A stretch of DNA of 41,393 nt from Candidatus Blautia stercorigallinarum (GCA_019112785.1 DXIQ01000097.1:1-41393); one strand, 5' to 3'. Numbered from the stretch's first letter, positions 16,135-25,460 are shown. Translations and numbers: made by a program. Notes: generated by a model not told the origin, from the sequence alone.

Positions 16135-16839
16135 ATGGCTGTAAAACAGAAAATCTTAATTGTAGATGACGACAATAACATTGCAGAGCTGATTTCTCTG
16201 TATCTTACCAAAGAATGCTATGACACCAGGATCGTAAATGACGGGGAGGAAGCTCTGAAAGCCTTTGCCTCCTTTGCTCCTAACCTGATCCTGCTGGATC
16301 TGATGCTCCCGGGTATGGACGGCTACCAGGTGTGCCGGGAGATCCGGCACAAGTCCAACGTGCCGATCATCATGCTCTCTGCCAAAGGAGAGATCTTCGA
16401 TAAAGTCCTGGGCCTGGAACTGGGGGCAGACGATTATATGATCAAGCCTTTCGACTCCAAAGAACTGGTTGCCCGGGTAAAAGCCGTACTCCGCAGGTAT
16501 CAGCCTACAGTGGCCCCGGCAACACAGCCTGCCGGAAAATACGTGGAATATCCGGATCTGGCCATTAATCTGACCAATTATTCCGTAATCTATTACGGGA
16601 AACAGATCGACATGCCTCCAAAGGAACTGGAGCTCCTTTATTTCCTGGCATCCTCACCCAATCAGGTGTTTACCAGAGAACAGCTTCTGGACCATATCTG
16701 GGGATATGAATACATCGGGGATACCAGAACGGTAGACGTTCACATCAAGCGTCTCAGAGAAAAGATCAAAGACCACCCCGCCTGGTCTATTGCCACAGTC
16801 TGGGGGATCGGCTATAAATTTGAGGTAAAGAACAGATGA
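16135..16839 (+). CDS. OmpR-family response regulator
   Basis: A 234-residue two-component regulator. The receiver domain has the acidic pair in ILIVDDDNN, the phosphoacceptor aspartate D55 in LILLDLMLPGMDG, the threonine/serine site MLSAK, and the lysine in MIKPFDSKE. The C-terminal winged helix (about 135-230) includes FTREQLLDHIWG and RTVDVHIKRLREKI. GGGGG stands before the ATG. It overlaps the next gene by ATGA, so the two products form a cognate pair. The stimulus is not evident. Confidence 0.95.
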   Translation: MAVKQKILIVDDDNNIAELISLYLTKECYDTRIVNDGEEALKAFASFAPNLILLDLMLPGMDGYQVCREIRHKSNVPIIMLSAKGEIFDKVLGLELGADDYMIKPFDSKELVARVKAVLRRYQPTVAPATQPAGKYVEYPDLAINLTNYSVIYYGKQIDMPPKELELLYFLASSPNQVFTREQLLDHIWGYEYIGDTRTVDVHIKRLREKIKDHPAWSIATVWGIGYKFEVKNR

Positions 16840-18257
16840 AAAAATACCTGTATATAAAATTTGTCCTGGCATTTTTTATACTGGGTTTCATTGGCTTTTT
16901 CATCGTGGCCCTTGCAGGCAGTTCCATGGCAGAACATCATGTAGAATCGGTATACAGTAATCAGCTTTACCGGGAAGCCACAGACATCGCCTCTAACAGG
17001 GCCACAAAATATTACCGGGAAACCCTCTCTCCGGAGGACACTTACCAGAATCTATGCACAGTAGCTTCCTACCAGAATTGTTCCATCTGGCTGATCAGCC
17101 CTCAGGGAGAGATCCTTATGAACACAGCAGAGCCTATGTATACAGAAGATTATCCCAGGATCGAGGACTTCAATCCGGGAACCGCCAGCGGTTCCTACTA
17201 CCAGACCGGATTTTTCTTTGACGAATTCTCCCAGGAACAATTAAGCGTCATGGTACCGGTTACCGTAAATATGCGGGTAGAAGGATATGTGGCCATCCAT
17301 CTTCCCATGTCTGTGATATACGAAGAACGGGATGACATCCTGAACATCATCTACATTCTGTTTTTCATTTTTCTGGCTGTTCTGGCTATGATCATTCCGG
17401 TATTCTCCTTTATGATCTACCGGCCTCTGAAAAAGATCATTGAGGGGGCAGATGCCTTTGCCTCCGGGAATCTGAAATATAACATACCTCTGGATAAAGA
17501 AGATGAACTGGGCTATCTGGCCCTGACTCTGAATTATATGTCTGACGAACTGGATATGACCGGCAGTTATCAGCGGAAATTTATTGCCAATGTTTCCCAC
17601 GACTTCCGTTCCCCTCTGACCTCTATTAAAGGGTACACAGAAGCCATTCTGGACGGTACCATTCCGCCTGAACTTCAGGAAAAGTATCTGAAGATCGTAG
17701 TGTTTGAGACCGACCGGCTTTATAAGCTGACAGAAAGTCTTCTGACTCTGAATAATCTGGATCAGAAAGGCCGTCATCTGGACTACTCAGATTTTGATAT
17801 CAACAATGTGATCAAAACCACTGCCGCTACCTTTGAAGGGACCTGCAGAGACCGGAGGATCTCCATTGAACTGCTCCTTACAGGACAGACCCTTTTCGTC
17901 CACGCAGACATGGTCCAGATCCAACAGGTGCTTTACAACCTTATTGACAACGCTATTAAGTTCAGTCCGGAGGATTCCGTGATCAAGATCGAATCTTCTC
18001 TGAAACACGAAACTGTTTTTGTCTCTGTAAAAGACATGGGCTGCGGGATCGCCAAAGCCAATCTTCCCAAAATCTGGGACCGTTTCTACAAGATCGACTC
18101 TTCCAGAGGAAAAGACCGGAAAGGCACAGGCCTGGGGCTCTCTATCGTAAAAGAGATCATCAACGCCCACAACCAGAATATCAATGTGATCAGTACAGAA
18201 GGGGTAGGCACAGAGTTTATCTTCACCCTGGCAAAGAGCCCTGAAAAAGAATCCTGA
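16836..18257 (+). CDS. Membrane sensor histidine kinase
   Basis: A 473-residue kinase. Membrane helices lie at about residues 9-29 and 170-194, enclosing an extracytoplasmic sensor of about 140 residues. A HAMP linker follows (about 195-245). The phosphorylated histidine is H255 in NVSHDFRSPLTSIKGY. The ATP-binding N box is QVLYNLIDNAIKFS, and the G boxes are DMGCGIAKANL and KGTGLGLSIVKEI. It is translated from an ATG overlapping the regulator's stop codon. The sensor region has no motif I can name. Confidence 0.95.
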   Translation: MKKYLYIKFVLAFFILGFIGFFIVALAGSSMAEHHVESVYSNQLYREATDIASNRATKYYRETLSPEDTYQNLCTVASYQNCSIWLISPQGEILMNTAEPMYTEDYPRIEDFNPGTASGSYYQTGFFFDEFSQEQLSVMVPVTVNMRVEGYVAIHLPMSVIYEERDDILNIIYILFFIFLAVLAMIIPVFSFMIYRPLKKIIEGADAFASGNLKYNIPLDKEDELGYLALTLNYMSDELDMTGSYQRKFIANVSHDFRSPLTSIKGYTEAILDGTIPPELQEKYLKIVVFETDRLYKLTESLLTLNNLDQKGRHLDYSDFDINNVIKTTAATFEGTCRDRRISIELLLTGQTLFVHADMVQIQQVLYNLIDNAIKFSPEDSVIKIESSLKHETVFVSVKDMGCGIAKANLPKIWDRFYKIDSSRGKDRKGTGLGLSIVKEIINAHNQNINVISTEGVGTEFIFTLAKSPEKES

Positions 18258-18266
18258 CACAGGAAA

Positions 18267-18429
18267 AAACAAGGGACTGCCTTATGAAACATATACCAGG
18301 AATATTTATACATTTTATGCGAATTTGTCGAGTACAGCTTTGAGACCACAGGCTCAAAGCTGCGCAGACTGAGCAGTAAAATGTATAAATATTCCTGGCT
18401 TCTGTTTCATAGGGCAGTCCCCATTGTTT
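18267..18429. repeat. Long near-perfect palindrome with inner hairpin, MITE-like element
   Basis: The arms 18273-18320 and 18373-18421 are reverse complements at about 43 of 48 positions, beginning GGGACTGCC on each strand. AAACAA and TTGTTT extend the pairing outward across a two-base bulge. The centre holds a second perfect 10-bp hairpin, CAGCTTTGAG (18335-18344) and CTCAAAGCTG (18353-18362). The element fills the gap between the kinase and trmL, which converge on it. No clear target duplication is seen. It could also end transcription from both sides. Confidence 0.8.
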
Positions 18430-18928
18430 ATTTCCACTGATATTTTGTCAGATGTCCTTCTAACTGCATGTGATCGAAGTGATTCTGCCGCAGGGCCTCG
18501 TAGAGGACGATGGCAACGGAATTGCTCAGATTCAGAGACCGGATGTCTCCGATCATAGGGATCCGTATAGCCGTTTCCTGGTTTTCCAGCAGGATCTCCT
18601 CGGGGATCCCGGCACTTTCCTTTCCGAACATAATATAGCAGTCCTCTTCATAATGGACCTCTGTATAGACCTGAGGGGCCTTTGTAGTAGCCATGTAGAT
18701 CTTTGCCCCGGGATTCTTCTCCAGGAAATCCTGGTAATTCAGATAAGTGGTCACATCCAGGTCTTTCCAGTAATCCATGCCCGCTCTCTTAATAGCCTTT
18801 TCGTTCAATTTGAATCCCAAAGGCTCGATAAGGTGGAGCCGGGTTCCTGTAGCCACGCAGGTCCTTCCGATATTCCCTGTATTTGAGGGAATCTCCGGCT
18901 CATATAATACAATATTCAGCTTTGCCAT
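18428..18928 (-). CDS. trmL: tRNA (cytidine/uridine-2'-O-)-methyltransferase TrmL
   Basis: A 166-residue SPOUT-class enzyme that methylates the ribose of the wobble base in certain leucine tRNAs. Family motifs are clear: PEIPSNTGNIGRTCVATG near the start, LIEPLGF, MFGKESAGIPEEIL and IPMIGDIRSLNLSNSVAIVLYEALRQ at the end, which forms the knotted SAM site. AGAGGAA precedes the ATG. It is last in the leftward gene run and lies 14 bases after the AIR-synthase-like gene. Its stop codon touches the palindromic element. Confidence 0.95.
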   Translation of the reverse strand: MAKLNIVLYEPEIPSNTGNIGRTCVATGTRLHLIEPLGFKLNEKAIKRAGMDYWKDLDVTTYLNYQDFLEKNPGAKIYMATTKAPQVYTEVHYEEDCYIMFGKESAGIPEEILLENQETAIRIPMIGDIRSLNLSNSVAIVLYEALRQNHFDHMQLEGHLTKYQWK

Positions 18929-18942
18929 TTTCTCTTCCTCTG

Positions 18943-19929
18943 TTACTGGTAGATTTTGTACAGCTCATCGCTCTGAGGCTTATCCAGATATCTGGTATCC
19001 TCTCCGTTTCTTAAGATCCGTTCATTTCCTGAAGTAGCTTTTCCCACTACAGAAGCAGGGATCCCTGCCTGTTTCAGCTTCTCTGCCAGACCGTATCCGT
19101 CGTCTGCGGCGATCATCATAGAACCGCTGGACATAAGGATATAGGGGTTCAGACCCAGGGCCTCGCATACCTCCACAGTCTCCTGACGGATAGGGATCTT
19201 CTTCAGATCAATATCCAGTCCCACTCCGGAACCGCTTCCCATTTCCCAGAGGGCACCGAAGACGCCTCCTTCTGTAATATCATGCATAGCGGAAATACTC
19301 CACTCCCTGGCGATCTTCGCCTCGGGGACCACAGACAGGTACTGGTCAAAATTCTTGGCTGTCTCCACAAAGGAAGGGGCAAACTTTTTCAAAAGCTCCT
19401 CTTCCTTTTCTTTTGCCGCCACAGAGGTTCCTTCCAGGCCGATCCATTTAGTGATCAGGATATCCTGTCCCGGCTTTACAGAAACTGTGGTTAGGATATT
19501 TTCCTTCTTCATTTTTCCCACTCCCGTAAGAGAGATCAGAGGCTGCTTTACTACCTGGGTGATCTCTGTATGGCCGCCCATTACTTCCATGTTCAGCTCT
19601 TCGCAGGCGCCTTCCACCCCCCGCATCATTTCTTTCAATTCTCCCTCCTGGGTATCCGGAGTAAGGAGAATGGTCAGCATGATCCCCAGAGGATCTGCGC
19701 CGGAAGCTGCCAGATCATTGGCAGTTACATGGACGCTGTGCCTGCCGATATCTTTGGTAGTACCTGTTATGGGATCTGAGGAAAGGACAAAAACCTCTCC
19801 TTCTCCCAGCTCCACTACCGCACAGTCCTGACCTACCGCAGGGCCTACCAGCACCTCGTCTCTTCTGTGTCCTACTTCTTTCAAAACGGAACGTATCAGC
19901 ATAGGTTCCGGTAATTTTCCAATCTTCAT
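18943..19929 (-). CDS. AIR synthase-related (HypE/PurM/ThiL-type) protein
   Basis: A 328-residue protein of the PurM/HypE/ThiL/SelD ATPase superfamily. The N-terminal half has the conserved acidic GQDCAVVE and DPITGTTKDIGRHSVHVTANDLAASGA-like region (about residues 33-75), where ATP and metal bind. The C-terminal half has MHDITEGGVFGALWEM and a glycine-rich LMSSGSMMIA. It is not PurM by length or neighbours, and no hydrogenase maturation genes are nearby to support HypE. The substrate is unknown. The ATG has GGAGG with an eight-base gap. Confidence 0.85.
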   Translation of the reverse strand: MKIGKLPEPMLIRSVLKEVGHRRDEVLVGPAVGQDCAVVELGEGEVFVLSSDPITGTTKDIGRHSVHVTANDLAASGADPLGIMLTILLTPDTQEGELKEMMRGVEGACEELNMEVMGGHTEITQVVKQPLISLTGVGKMKKENILTTVSVKPGQDILITKWIGLEGTSVAAKEKEEELLKKFAPSFVETAKNFDQYLSVVPEAKIAREWSISAMHDITEGGVFGALWEMGSGSGVGLDIDLKKIPIRQETVEVCEALGLNPYILMSSGSMMIAADDGYGLAEKLKQAGIPASVVGKATSGNERILRNGEDTRYLDKPQSDELYKIYQ

Positions 19930-19974
19930 CTTCCAAACCTCCGATCAAAGGGTACAAAAACCCATCGCTTTTTC

Positions 19975-20079
19975 TTATAACGCATATGCCGCCAGAGGCA
20001 CGACCATAGCCAGTACAATAATGATCGCCAGTACAGCCGCAAAAATCTGCTGTTTTTTCGAATCTTTCCTGTTTTTCAT
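19975..20079 (-). CDS. Small single-pass membrane peptide (34 residues)
   Basis: An unlisted small gene. It reads MKNRKDSKKQQ and then a hydrophobic helix (about residues 12-33, IFAAVLAIIIVLAMVVPLAA), ending TAA at 19975. GAGG lies eight bases before the ATG, and the start is five bases after the stop of the exonuclease gene, so it is in the same operon. A basic N-terminus plus one helix resembles DUF4044-type miniproteins of Firmicutes, whose function is unknown. The strong ribosome site, spacing and composition make it likely to be real. Confidence 0.65.
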   Translation of the reverse strand: MKNRKDSKKQQIFAAVLAIIIVLAMVVPLAAYAL

Positions 20080-20084
20080 ATTCT

Positions 20085-20795
20085 CTACCTCACAATCTTT
20101 CCATAAGTTCCCAAGATCCTGTCGATCAGCCGGGAAGCTTCATTTTTTGTCAGACTCTCCGGCTCTACATCAAGGTTTATTCTATGATATTTTACCAGAT
20201 CCTGCAAGTAACGTTTTTGTGCCGGCGTAATGGGGCTCTGGCGTTTCACCTTATAGATCAGGGTTTTAGGTTCAAACAGTTCCGGAGACTTTTCCACAAA
20301 CTCTGTCCGCAGTCTTTCATAAAGACGGAAAGTGGTGAGAGCATCTTCCAGAGCTCTGTGTGCCTCCTGCTGGGGGATCTGATAGTACTGCCGCAGGCTC
20401 TGAAGGCTTCTGCTCTCCAGATCCGGGAGAAGGACCCTGGCGATCTTTAAGGTATCCATTCCCTGTTTTTCAAAGGGCATCCCCATATTCACCGCACTGT
20501 GCTTTACAAAACTGTAGTCAAACATCAGATTATGCCCCAGAAGAGGCAGTTCTTCGCAGAATTCCAGCAGTCCCTTTACTGCCTCCTCCACAAAGGGCTG
20601 TCCTTCTACCATCTGATCATTGATCCCGGTAAGGTCTGTGATCCTTTCCGGAATCTTTATCCGGGGATCCACCAGGAGACTGTAGGTTTCCTGCACCTCC
20701 CCGTCTCTGATCTTCGCCGCTCCGATCTCAATGATCCTGTCTTTCTTCGGTTCCAGACCTGTGGTCTCCAGGTCCAGAGATACATATTCTCTCAT
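20085..20795 (-). CDS. DnaQ-like 3'-5' exonuclease (PolC/epsilon-type)
   Basis: A 236-residue DEDDh exonuclease. Exo I is SLDLETTGLEP (D8, E10), exo II includes LLGHNLMFDYSFV, and exo III is EAHRALEDALTTF with the histidine and last aspartate. After about residue 170 a helical extension follows that is not part of the exonuclease fold. It may proofread or take part in repair; it stands two bases after nth, so the two repair genes are coupled. Confidence 0.9.
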   Translation of the reverse strand: MREYVSLDLETTGLEPKKDRIIEIGAAKIRDGEVQETYSLLVDPRIKIPERITDLTGINDQMVEGQPFVEEAVKGLLEFCEELPLLGHNLMFDYSFVKHSAVNMGMPFEKQGMDTLKIARVLLPDLESRSLQSLRQYYQIPQQEAHRALEDALTTFRLYERLRTEFVEKSPELFEPKTLIYKVKRQSPITPAQKRYLQDLVKYHRINLDVEPESLTKNEASRLIDRILGTYGKIVR

Positions 20796-20797
20796 AG

Positions 20798-21454
20798 TTA
20801 TTTCCCGCTTTTCTTTCTTTGATGAAGGGCCTTATACTCTGTACAGTAGTTTATCAGAAAACACTCCTCACATTTTGGAGATCTGGCAAAGCAGATCTGA
20901 CGGCCAAAGGTGATGATCTGTATATTGTAAAGGATCCAGTGATCTTTTGGAAGCACCTTCATCAGGTCCTGCTCGATCTTTTCCGGATCGGTCTCTTTGG
21001 TAAGGCCCAGCCGTCTGGAAATCCTTTTTACATGGGTATCTACTACTACGCTGGGTTCATGAAAAATATTCCCCCGGATCACATTGGCAGTTTTTCTTCC
21101 CACTCCGGGAAGGATTACCAGATCCTCCAGGCTTTTGGGGACTTTCCCGCCAAATTCCAGGCAGATCTTTCTGGCGCAGCCGATGATATTTTTCGCCTTG
21201 TTGTGATAAAACCCTGTAGGCTTGATATCCTGCTCCAGTTCTTCCAGATCTGCTTTGGCAAAAGCCTCCATATCCGGATATTTCTTAAACAGATCCTTGG
21301 TCACCACATTTACCCGGGCATCAGTGCACTGGGCGCTGAGCATAGTAGCCACAAGAAGCTGCTCCGGAGTCTCATAATTCAGATAACATTTATATTCTCT
21401 GGTATAAACCTGGTCCAGTTTTTCCAGGATCTCTTTCGTTCTTTTTGAAGCCAT
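20798..21454 (-). CDS. nth: Endonuclease III (base excision repair)
   Basis: A 218-residue DNA glycosylase/AP lyase for oxidised pyrimidines. The helix-hairpin-helix motif LPGVGRKTANVI contains the catalytic lysine, and VVVDTHVKRISRRLGL carries the catalytic aspartate. The C-terminal four-cysteine iron-sulfur loop reads CFARSPKCEECFLINYC (C-x7-C-x2-C-x5-C by this reading). Length and motifs are complete. It is preceded closely by the radical SAM gene. Confidence 0.96.
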   Translation of the reverse strand: MASKRTKEILEKLDQVYTREYKCYLNYETPEQLLVATMLSAQCTDARVNVVTKDLFKKYPDMEAFAKADLEELEQDIKPTGFYHNKAKNIIGCARKICLEFGGKVPKSLEDLVILPGVGRKTANVIRGNIFHEPSVVVDTHVKRISRRLGLTKETDPEKIEQDLMKVLPKDHWILYNIQIITFGRQICFARSPKCEECFLINYCTEYKALHQRKKSGK

Positions 21455-21468
21455 TTTTCACCTGCTTT

Positions 21469-23199
21469 CTAAAGTTCCACCTGACAGGCCAGCCCATCAT
21501 TAGTAAGGGGATCTCGTTTCTGATAATCAAACAGCACCGGATAAAATCCCTGTTTCTTCTTTCCTTCCAGCACATCCCAGGTAAAGATTTCCAGGTGGGT
21601 CATCTTCTCCATCTGCCGTGAAGTAAACTGTTCGTACCCTGTAAGGTATCGTGGATTTTCTTTCTCTCCCTCATAAAAAGCCTGGATCTTCTCCTTATAA
21701 GGATCTCTTTTTGCCGCCCAGGAAGGTCTGGTCTTCATATTCTCTCTGGCATAAAGGTCAAAGATCATCAGCTCCTTATAAAATTCCAGAGAATCTGTTC
21801 CTCTTTCTGCCAGGAATTCCAGAAGGATCTCATATCTGCGGATCCTGGAATGAGACAGGGTGTCATAGCCTTTCTCCTCATAAAAAGCTCCCAAAGCCTC
21901 ATAAAAAGTAAATGCATCAGGAAACTCTCTTACCACAGCTTCCACAGTATGGGAAAACTGTCCGCTGTTATAATAGATCTCCACCATTTCCTCTACACTC
22001 TTCAGCCGGATAATGTCCCCGTAGGAAAGCCATCGGGTCTTTAAAACCTCATAGGGTTCCTTGTCTTTATACAGACAGCCGTAATCTCCGGCTTTCTCAT
22101 GCATATAAGATCCCTTCAGCACTTTCAGGAAACCCAGCTGGAGCTGCTGAGGCGCCAGGGCATATACCTGGTTAAAAGACCTGGCAAAACTGGTGTAATC
22201 CTCCCAGGGAAGACCGGCGATCAGATCCAGATGCTGGTGGATATTCCCACCCTCATGAACAGCCTGAACTTTAGCAGCGATCTTTTCAAAAGAAGCATAT
22301 CTGCGGATCTCTTTCAGAGTCTTCTCATTCGTAGACTGGACGCCGATCTCCAGCTGGATCAGCCCCGGACGCATAGTACGGATCAGAGCGATCTCCTTCT
22401 CTGTGAGAAGATCTGCGCCGATCTCAAAATGAAAGTTGGTCACCCCATTATCATGGTCCTGGATATACTGCCAGATTTCAAGAGCATGGCGCTCCCGGCA
22501 GTTAAAAGTTCTGTCCACAAATTTCACCTGAGGAACTTTGGCCTCCAGGAAAACCTTCAGTTCCTTTTTCACCAGATCCAGGCTTTTAAATCGGAGTTTT
22601 TTGTCTACTGAGGACAGGCAGTAGCTGCAGGAAAAAGGACAGCCTCTGCTGCTCTCGTAATAAAGGATCTTATGAGAAAAGGAAGAAAGATCCTCATAAG
22701 GGAATACCAGCCGGTCCATATCCAGGACTTCCGGAAAGCCGGAATTTACGGTTCCCTCTTTTCCCCGGAAACATATCCCGGGAATCTTGTACAATCCCTC
22801 TTCCTCTTTTTGCTTCACATAATGTTCTGCCAGTCTCCGGAAAGTCTCCTCTCCTTCCCCCAGCATAACGCCGAAGACTTCCGGCATTTCCTTAAGAAAA
22901 TTTTCCGGATCGTAAGATACCTCCGGACCTCCTGTCCAGATAATAGTATCCGGCAGGATCTTGCGGATATCCCGGATCAGTTCTTTTACATAAGAAATGT
23001 TCCAGATATAACAGGAAAAACACAGAACCTCTGGGGCCCTGTGGTATATATCTTTCAATATCTGGTCTTTTTCCTGGTTAATGGTATATTCTCTCAGAGA
23101 GATCCTCTGGGAGAATTCCCGGCAGTAAGCCCGAAGGCTGTAGACTGCCAGGTTTGTATGAATATATTTTGCGTTTACTGCCGCAAGCAGAATATCCAT
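21469..23199 (-). CDS. B12-binding-type radical SAM protein with DUF4080 C-terminus
   Basis: A 576-residue protein. The N-terminal 150 residues resemble a cobalamin-binding Rossmann domain (MDILLAAVNAKYIHTNLAVY, IIWTGGPEVSYDPENF, GEGEETF), although a DxHxxG cobalamin histidine is not obvious. The radical SAM cluster motif is CPFSCSYC at about residue 190. The C-terminal 200 residues match the style of DUF4080. The substrate is unknown. AGGAG lies seven bases before the ATG. It sits between feoB and nth. Confidence 0.88.
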   Translation of the reverse strand: MDILLAAVNAKYIHTNLAVYSLRAYCREFSQRISLREYTINQEKDQILKDIYHRAPEVLCFSCYIWNISYVKELIRDIRKILPDTIIWTGGPEVSYDPENFLKEMPEVFGVMLGEGEETFRRLAEHYVKQKEEEGLYKIPGICFRGKEGTVNSGFPEVLDMDRLVFPYEDLSSFSHKILYYESSRGCPFSCSYCLSSVDKKLRFKSLDLVKKELKVFLEAKVPQVKFVDRTFNCRERHALEIWQYIQDHDNGVTNFHFEIGADLLTEKEIALIRTMRPGLIQLEIGVQSTNEKTLKEIRRYASFEKIAAKVQAVHEGGNIHQHLDLIAGLPWEDYTSFARSFNQVYALAPQQLQLGFLKVLKGSYMHEKAGDYGCLYKDKEPYEVLKTRWLSYGDIIRLKSVEEMVEIYYNSGQFSHTVEAVVREFPDAFTFYEALGAFYEEKGYDTLSHSRIRRYEILLEFLAERGTDSLEFYKELMIFDLYARENMKTRPSWAAKRDPYKEKIQAFYEGEKENPRYLTGYEQFTSRQMEKMTHLEIFTWDVLEGKKKQGFYPVLFDYQKRDPLTNDGLACQVEL

Positions 23200-23220
23200 G
23201 TTTGTTCTCCTTTTGTTTAC

Positions 23221-25206
23221 TTAGAAAAGACTTCCGATCTGGAATACCAGCACAGCCGCCACATAGGCCAGAAGCAGCTGGAATACCACCATTTTCAGTG
23301 TCCAGGACGTAGAATGGGTCTCCTTCCTGATGGTGGCAAGGGTTGCCACACAGGGAGTATACAGCAGACAGAACACCATCAGTGCATAGGCGTTCAGCGG
23401 TCCGAAACCAATGGCTCCCAGAGCGCCGGAAAGAGTTGCCATTCCTTCCGGTGAACTGATGTTGTTCACGCCGTAAAGTACGGAGAAGCTGGAAATTACC
23501 ACTTCTTTCGCAGAAAGTCCTGAGATCAGGGCCACCACGATCTGCCATGCGCCCAGTCCCGCCGGTACCAGCACCGGAGCCAGGACCTTACCGATCATAG
23601 CCCCAAAGCTTGTGGTCACATCACTGGTCATACCCTGGAAGTTATAGTTCAGGATAAACCAGATCACAATAGAAGCCACAAAGATCGTTGTTCCTGCTTT
23701 TGTCAGATAATCCTTTACTTTTTCCCATACATAGATCCGGATAGTCCTGGGATTCGGCACCTTATAATCCGGCAGTTCGATCAACAGAGGCACCTTCGTG
23801 TCTGTCTTCCACACCTTACCGATGATCAGGGCCAGTAAAATGGCTACGATCAGACCCAGGGCGTAGAGGGAAAAGGCTACGATCATTGCAAATTTTCCGA
23901 AAAACACACTGGCAAACAGCACATAAATAGGAAGCCGTGCAGAGCAGGACATAAATGGTGTAAGAAGAATGGTCTTCTTCCTGTCCTCCTCATTTTCCAG
24001 GGTCCTGGAAGCCATTACCGCCGGCACTGTACAGCCGAAGCCCAGCACCATAGGCAGAAATGCCTTACCGGAAAGGCCTACCTTTCCCATGATCCCGTCC
24101 ATAACATAAGCCACTCTTGCCATGTATCCGCTGTCCTCCAGGAAAGCCAGGGCCAGGAACAGGATAAAGATATTGGGAAGGAAAGTAAGGATTCCTCCTA
24201 CTCCGGACATGATACCGTCCACCACCAGTGAACAGACCCAATCAGAAGCGCCAATGGCTGTAAGCGCTGTTCTGGCCGCGCCAAAAGCCCAGTCCAGTCC
24301 GATCTCAAACCAGCCTTTAATAGCGTCTCCCACTGTAAAGGTCAGGAAAAATACCAGCGCCATGATACACAAAAACACCGGAACTCCCGCCACCGGATGG
24401 GTCAGGATCCTATCCGCTTTTTCTGTCATAGACTGACGGTTTCCTTTATAGAATACACATTCCTCTATGATCTCTTCAATATAATTATACTTTTCATTAA
24501 TGATCTGTTTCTCATAATTCTTATCCGCAATATCTGAAATATCCACCGGCTGTTCTTCGATGATCTGTTCATCATTTTCCAGTATCTTGATACTGTGCCA
24601 CCGGAGATTTCTGCTTTCCGGATACTGTTTCTGTATCCGGCCGCTGATCTCTTCGATCTTTTCCTCGATCTCCGGAGAATATTTCACTACCGGATCCGCT
24701 GTCTGCTCTTCATAATGATGTTCTACCGCATGGAGAAGCACATCCAGACCGGTGCGTTTTCTTGCGGAAACCGGCACCACGGGAATGTTTCCCAGCAGCT
24801 CGGGAAGACGGTGAAGATCGATCTCCATACCTCTTTCTTCCACAATATCCATCATGTTCAACGCCACTACCACCGGTTTTCCAAGCTCCAGAAGCTGAAG
24901 AGTAAGGTACAGATTCCGTTCCAGGGCTGAGGCGTCTACCACATCCACGATAATATCCACTTCATCTCCCAGGATCACTTTTCTGGAAACCTTTTCCTCC
25001 ATGGAATAAGACGTCAGACTATAAATTCCCGGAAGATCGATCAGCCGCATTTTTCTGCCTTTATATTTGGTCTCCCCTTCTTTTTTCTCTACCGTAACCC
25101 CCGGCCAGTTTGCCACCTTCAGATTGGCTCCTGTATAGGCGTTGAAAAGGGTGGTCTTTCCGCAATTGGGGTTTCCCGCAAATCCTACACGTATCTCACT
25201 TTTCAT
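23221..25206 (-). CDS. feoB: Ferrous iron transporter FeoB
   Basis: A 661-residue GTP-gated Fe(II) importer. The N-terminal G domain has G1 GNPNCGKTTLFN, G2 NWPGVTVEKKEG, G3 DLPGIYSLTSYS and a G4-like ALNMMD. A linker helix domain follows (to about residue 275). Then come about eight to ten membrane segments, including two Gate-type regions (MVLGFGCTVPAVMASRTLE and LLYTPCVATLATIRKE). The start overlaps the end of feoA by 11 bases, and GGAGG is nine bases upstream. The length suits the shorter Firmicute FeoB form. Confidence 0.97.
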   Translation of the reverse strand: MKSEIRVGFAGNPNCGKTTLFNAYTGANLKVANWPGVTVEKKEGETKYKGRKMRLIDLPGIYSLTSYSMEEKVSRKVILGDEVDIIVDVVDASALERNLYLTLQLLELGKPVVVALNMMDIVEERGMEIDLHRLPELLGNIPVVPVSARKRTGLDVLLHAVEHHYEEQTADPVVKYSPEIEEKIEEISGRIQKQYPESRNLRWHSIKILENDEQIIEEQPVDISDIADKNYEKQIINEKYNYIEEIIEECVFYKGNRQSMTEKADRILTHPVAGVPVFLCIMALVFFLTFTVGDAIKGWFEIGLDWAFGAARTALTAIGASDWVCSLVVDGIMSGVGGILTFLPNIFILFLALAFLEDSGYMARVAYVMDGIMGKVGLSGKAFLPMVLGFGCTVPAVMASRTLENEEDRKKTILLTPFMSCSARLPIYVLFASVFFGKFAMIVAFSLYALGLIVAILLALIIGKVWKTDTKVPLLIELPDYKVPNPRTIRIYVWEKVKDYLTKAGTTIFVASIVIWFILNYNFQGMTSDVTTSFGAMIGKVLAPVLVPAGLGAWQIVVALISGLSAKEVVISSFSVLYGVNNISSPEGMATLSGALGAIGFGPLNAYALMVFCLLYTPCVATLATIRKETHSTSWTLKMVVFQLLLAYVAAVLVFQIGSLF

Positions 25207-25429
25207 CTGTCAGTTCCTCCACTTCTATCCCCTGGGCAATATCGTTTCCAAGAGCCCAGCGGCTTCCCCGCACCTTGATAATGGTGGCTCCATTTCGTTT
25301 ACGGTTCAGCACCCGGACTCTGGTCCCCTCCAGGATCCCAAGGGCCTCCAGACGGCGGAGGATCTTTTCATCTTCCCGGACATCTGCCACCCGGAAATCT
25401 TTCTCAATAGGTGTCTCATTTAATTTCAT
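25196..25429 (-). CDS. feoA: FeoA, SH3-fold partner of FeoB
   Basis: A 77-residue protein of the FeoA family: RVADVREDEKILRRLEALGI, then LEGTRVRVLNRKRNGATIIKV and RWALGNDIAQGIEVEEL. It assists FeoB in ferrous iron uptake. An AGGAG lies about 12 bases before the ATG, and its end overlaps feoB. It follows the MATE gene by 31 bases. No Fur box is evident in that short gap. Confidence 0.95.
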   Translation of the reverse strand: MKLNETPIEKDFRVADVREDEKILRRLEALGILEGTRVRVLNRKRNGATIIKVRGSRWALGNDIAQGIEVEELTDEK

Positions 25430-25460
25430 CCAGCCAACATCTCCTATCTTTTGTGTCCTT

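Noticed and set aside
18943-19929. AIR-synthase-like gene considered as hypE, purM or selD
   Set aside because: No hydrogenase, purine or selenium genes surround it, and there is no active-site cysteine/selenocysteine of SelD, so only the superfamily is called.
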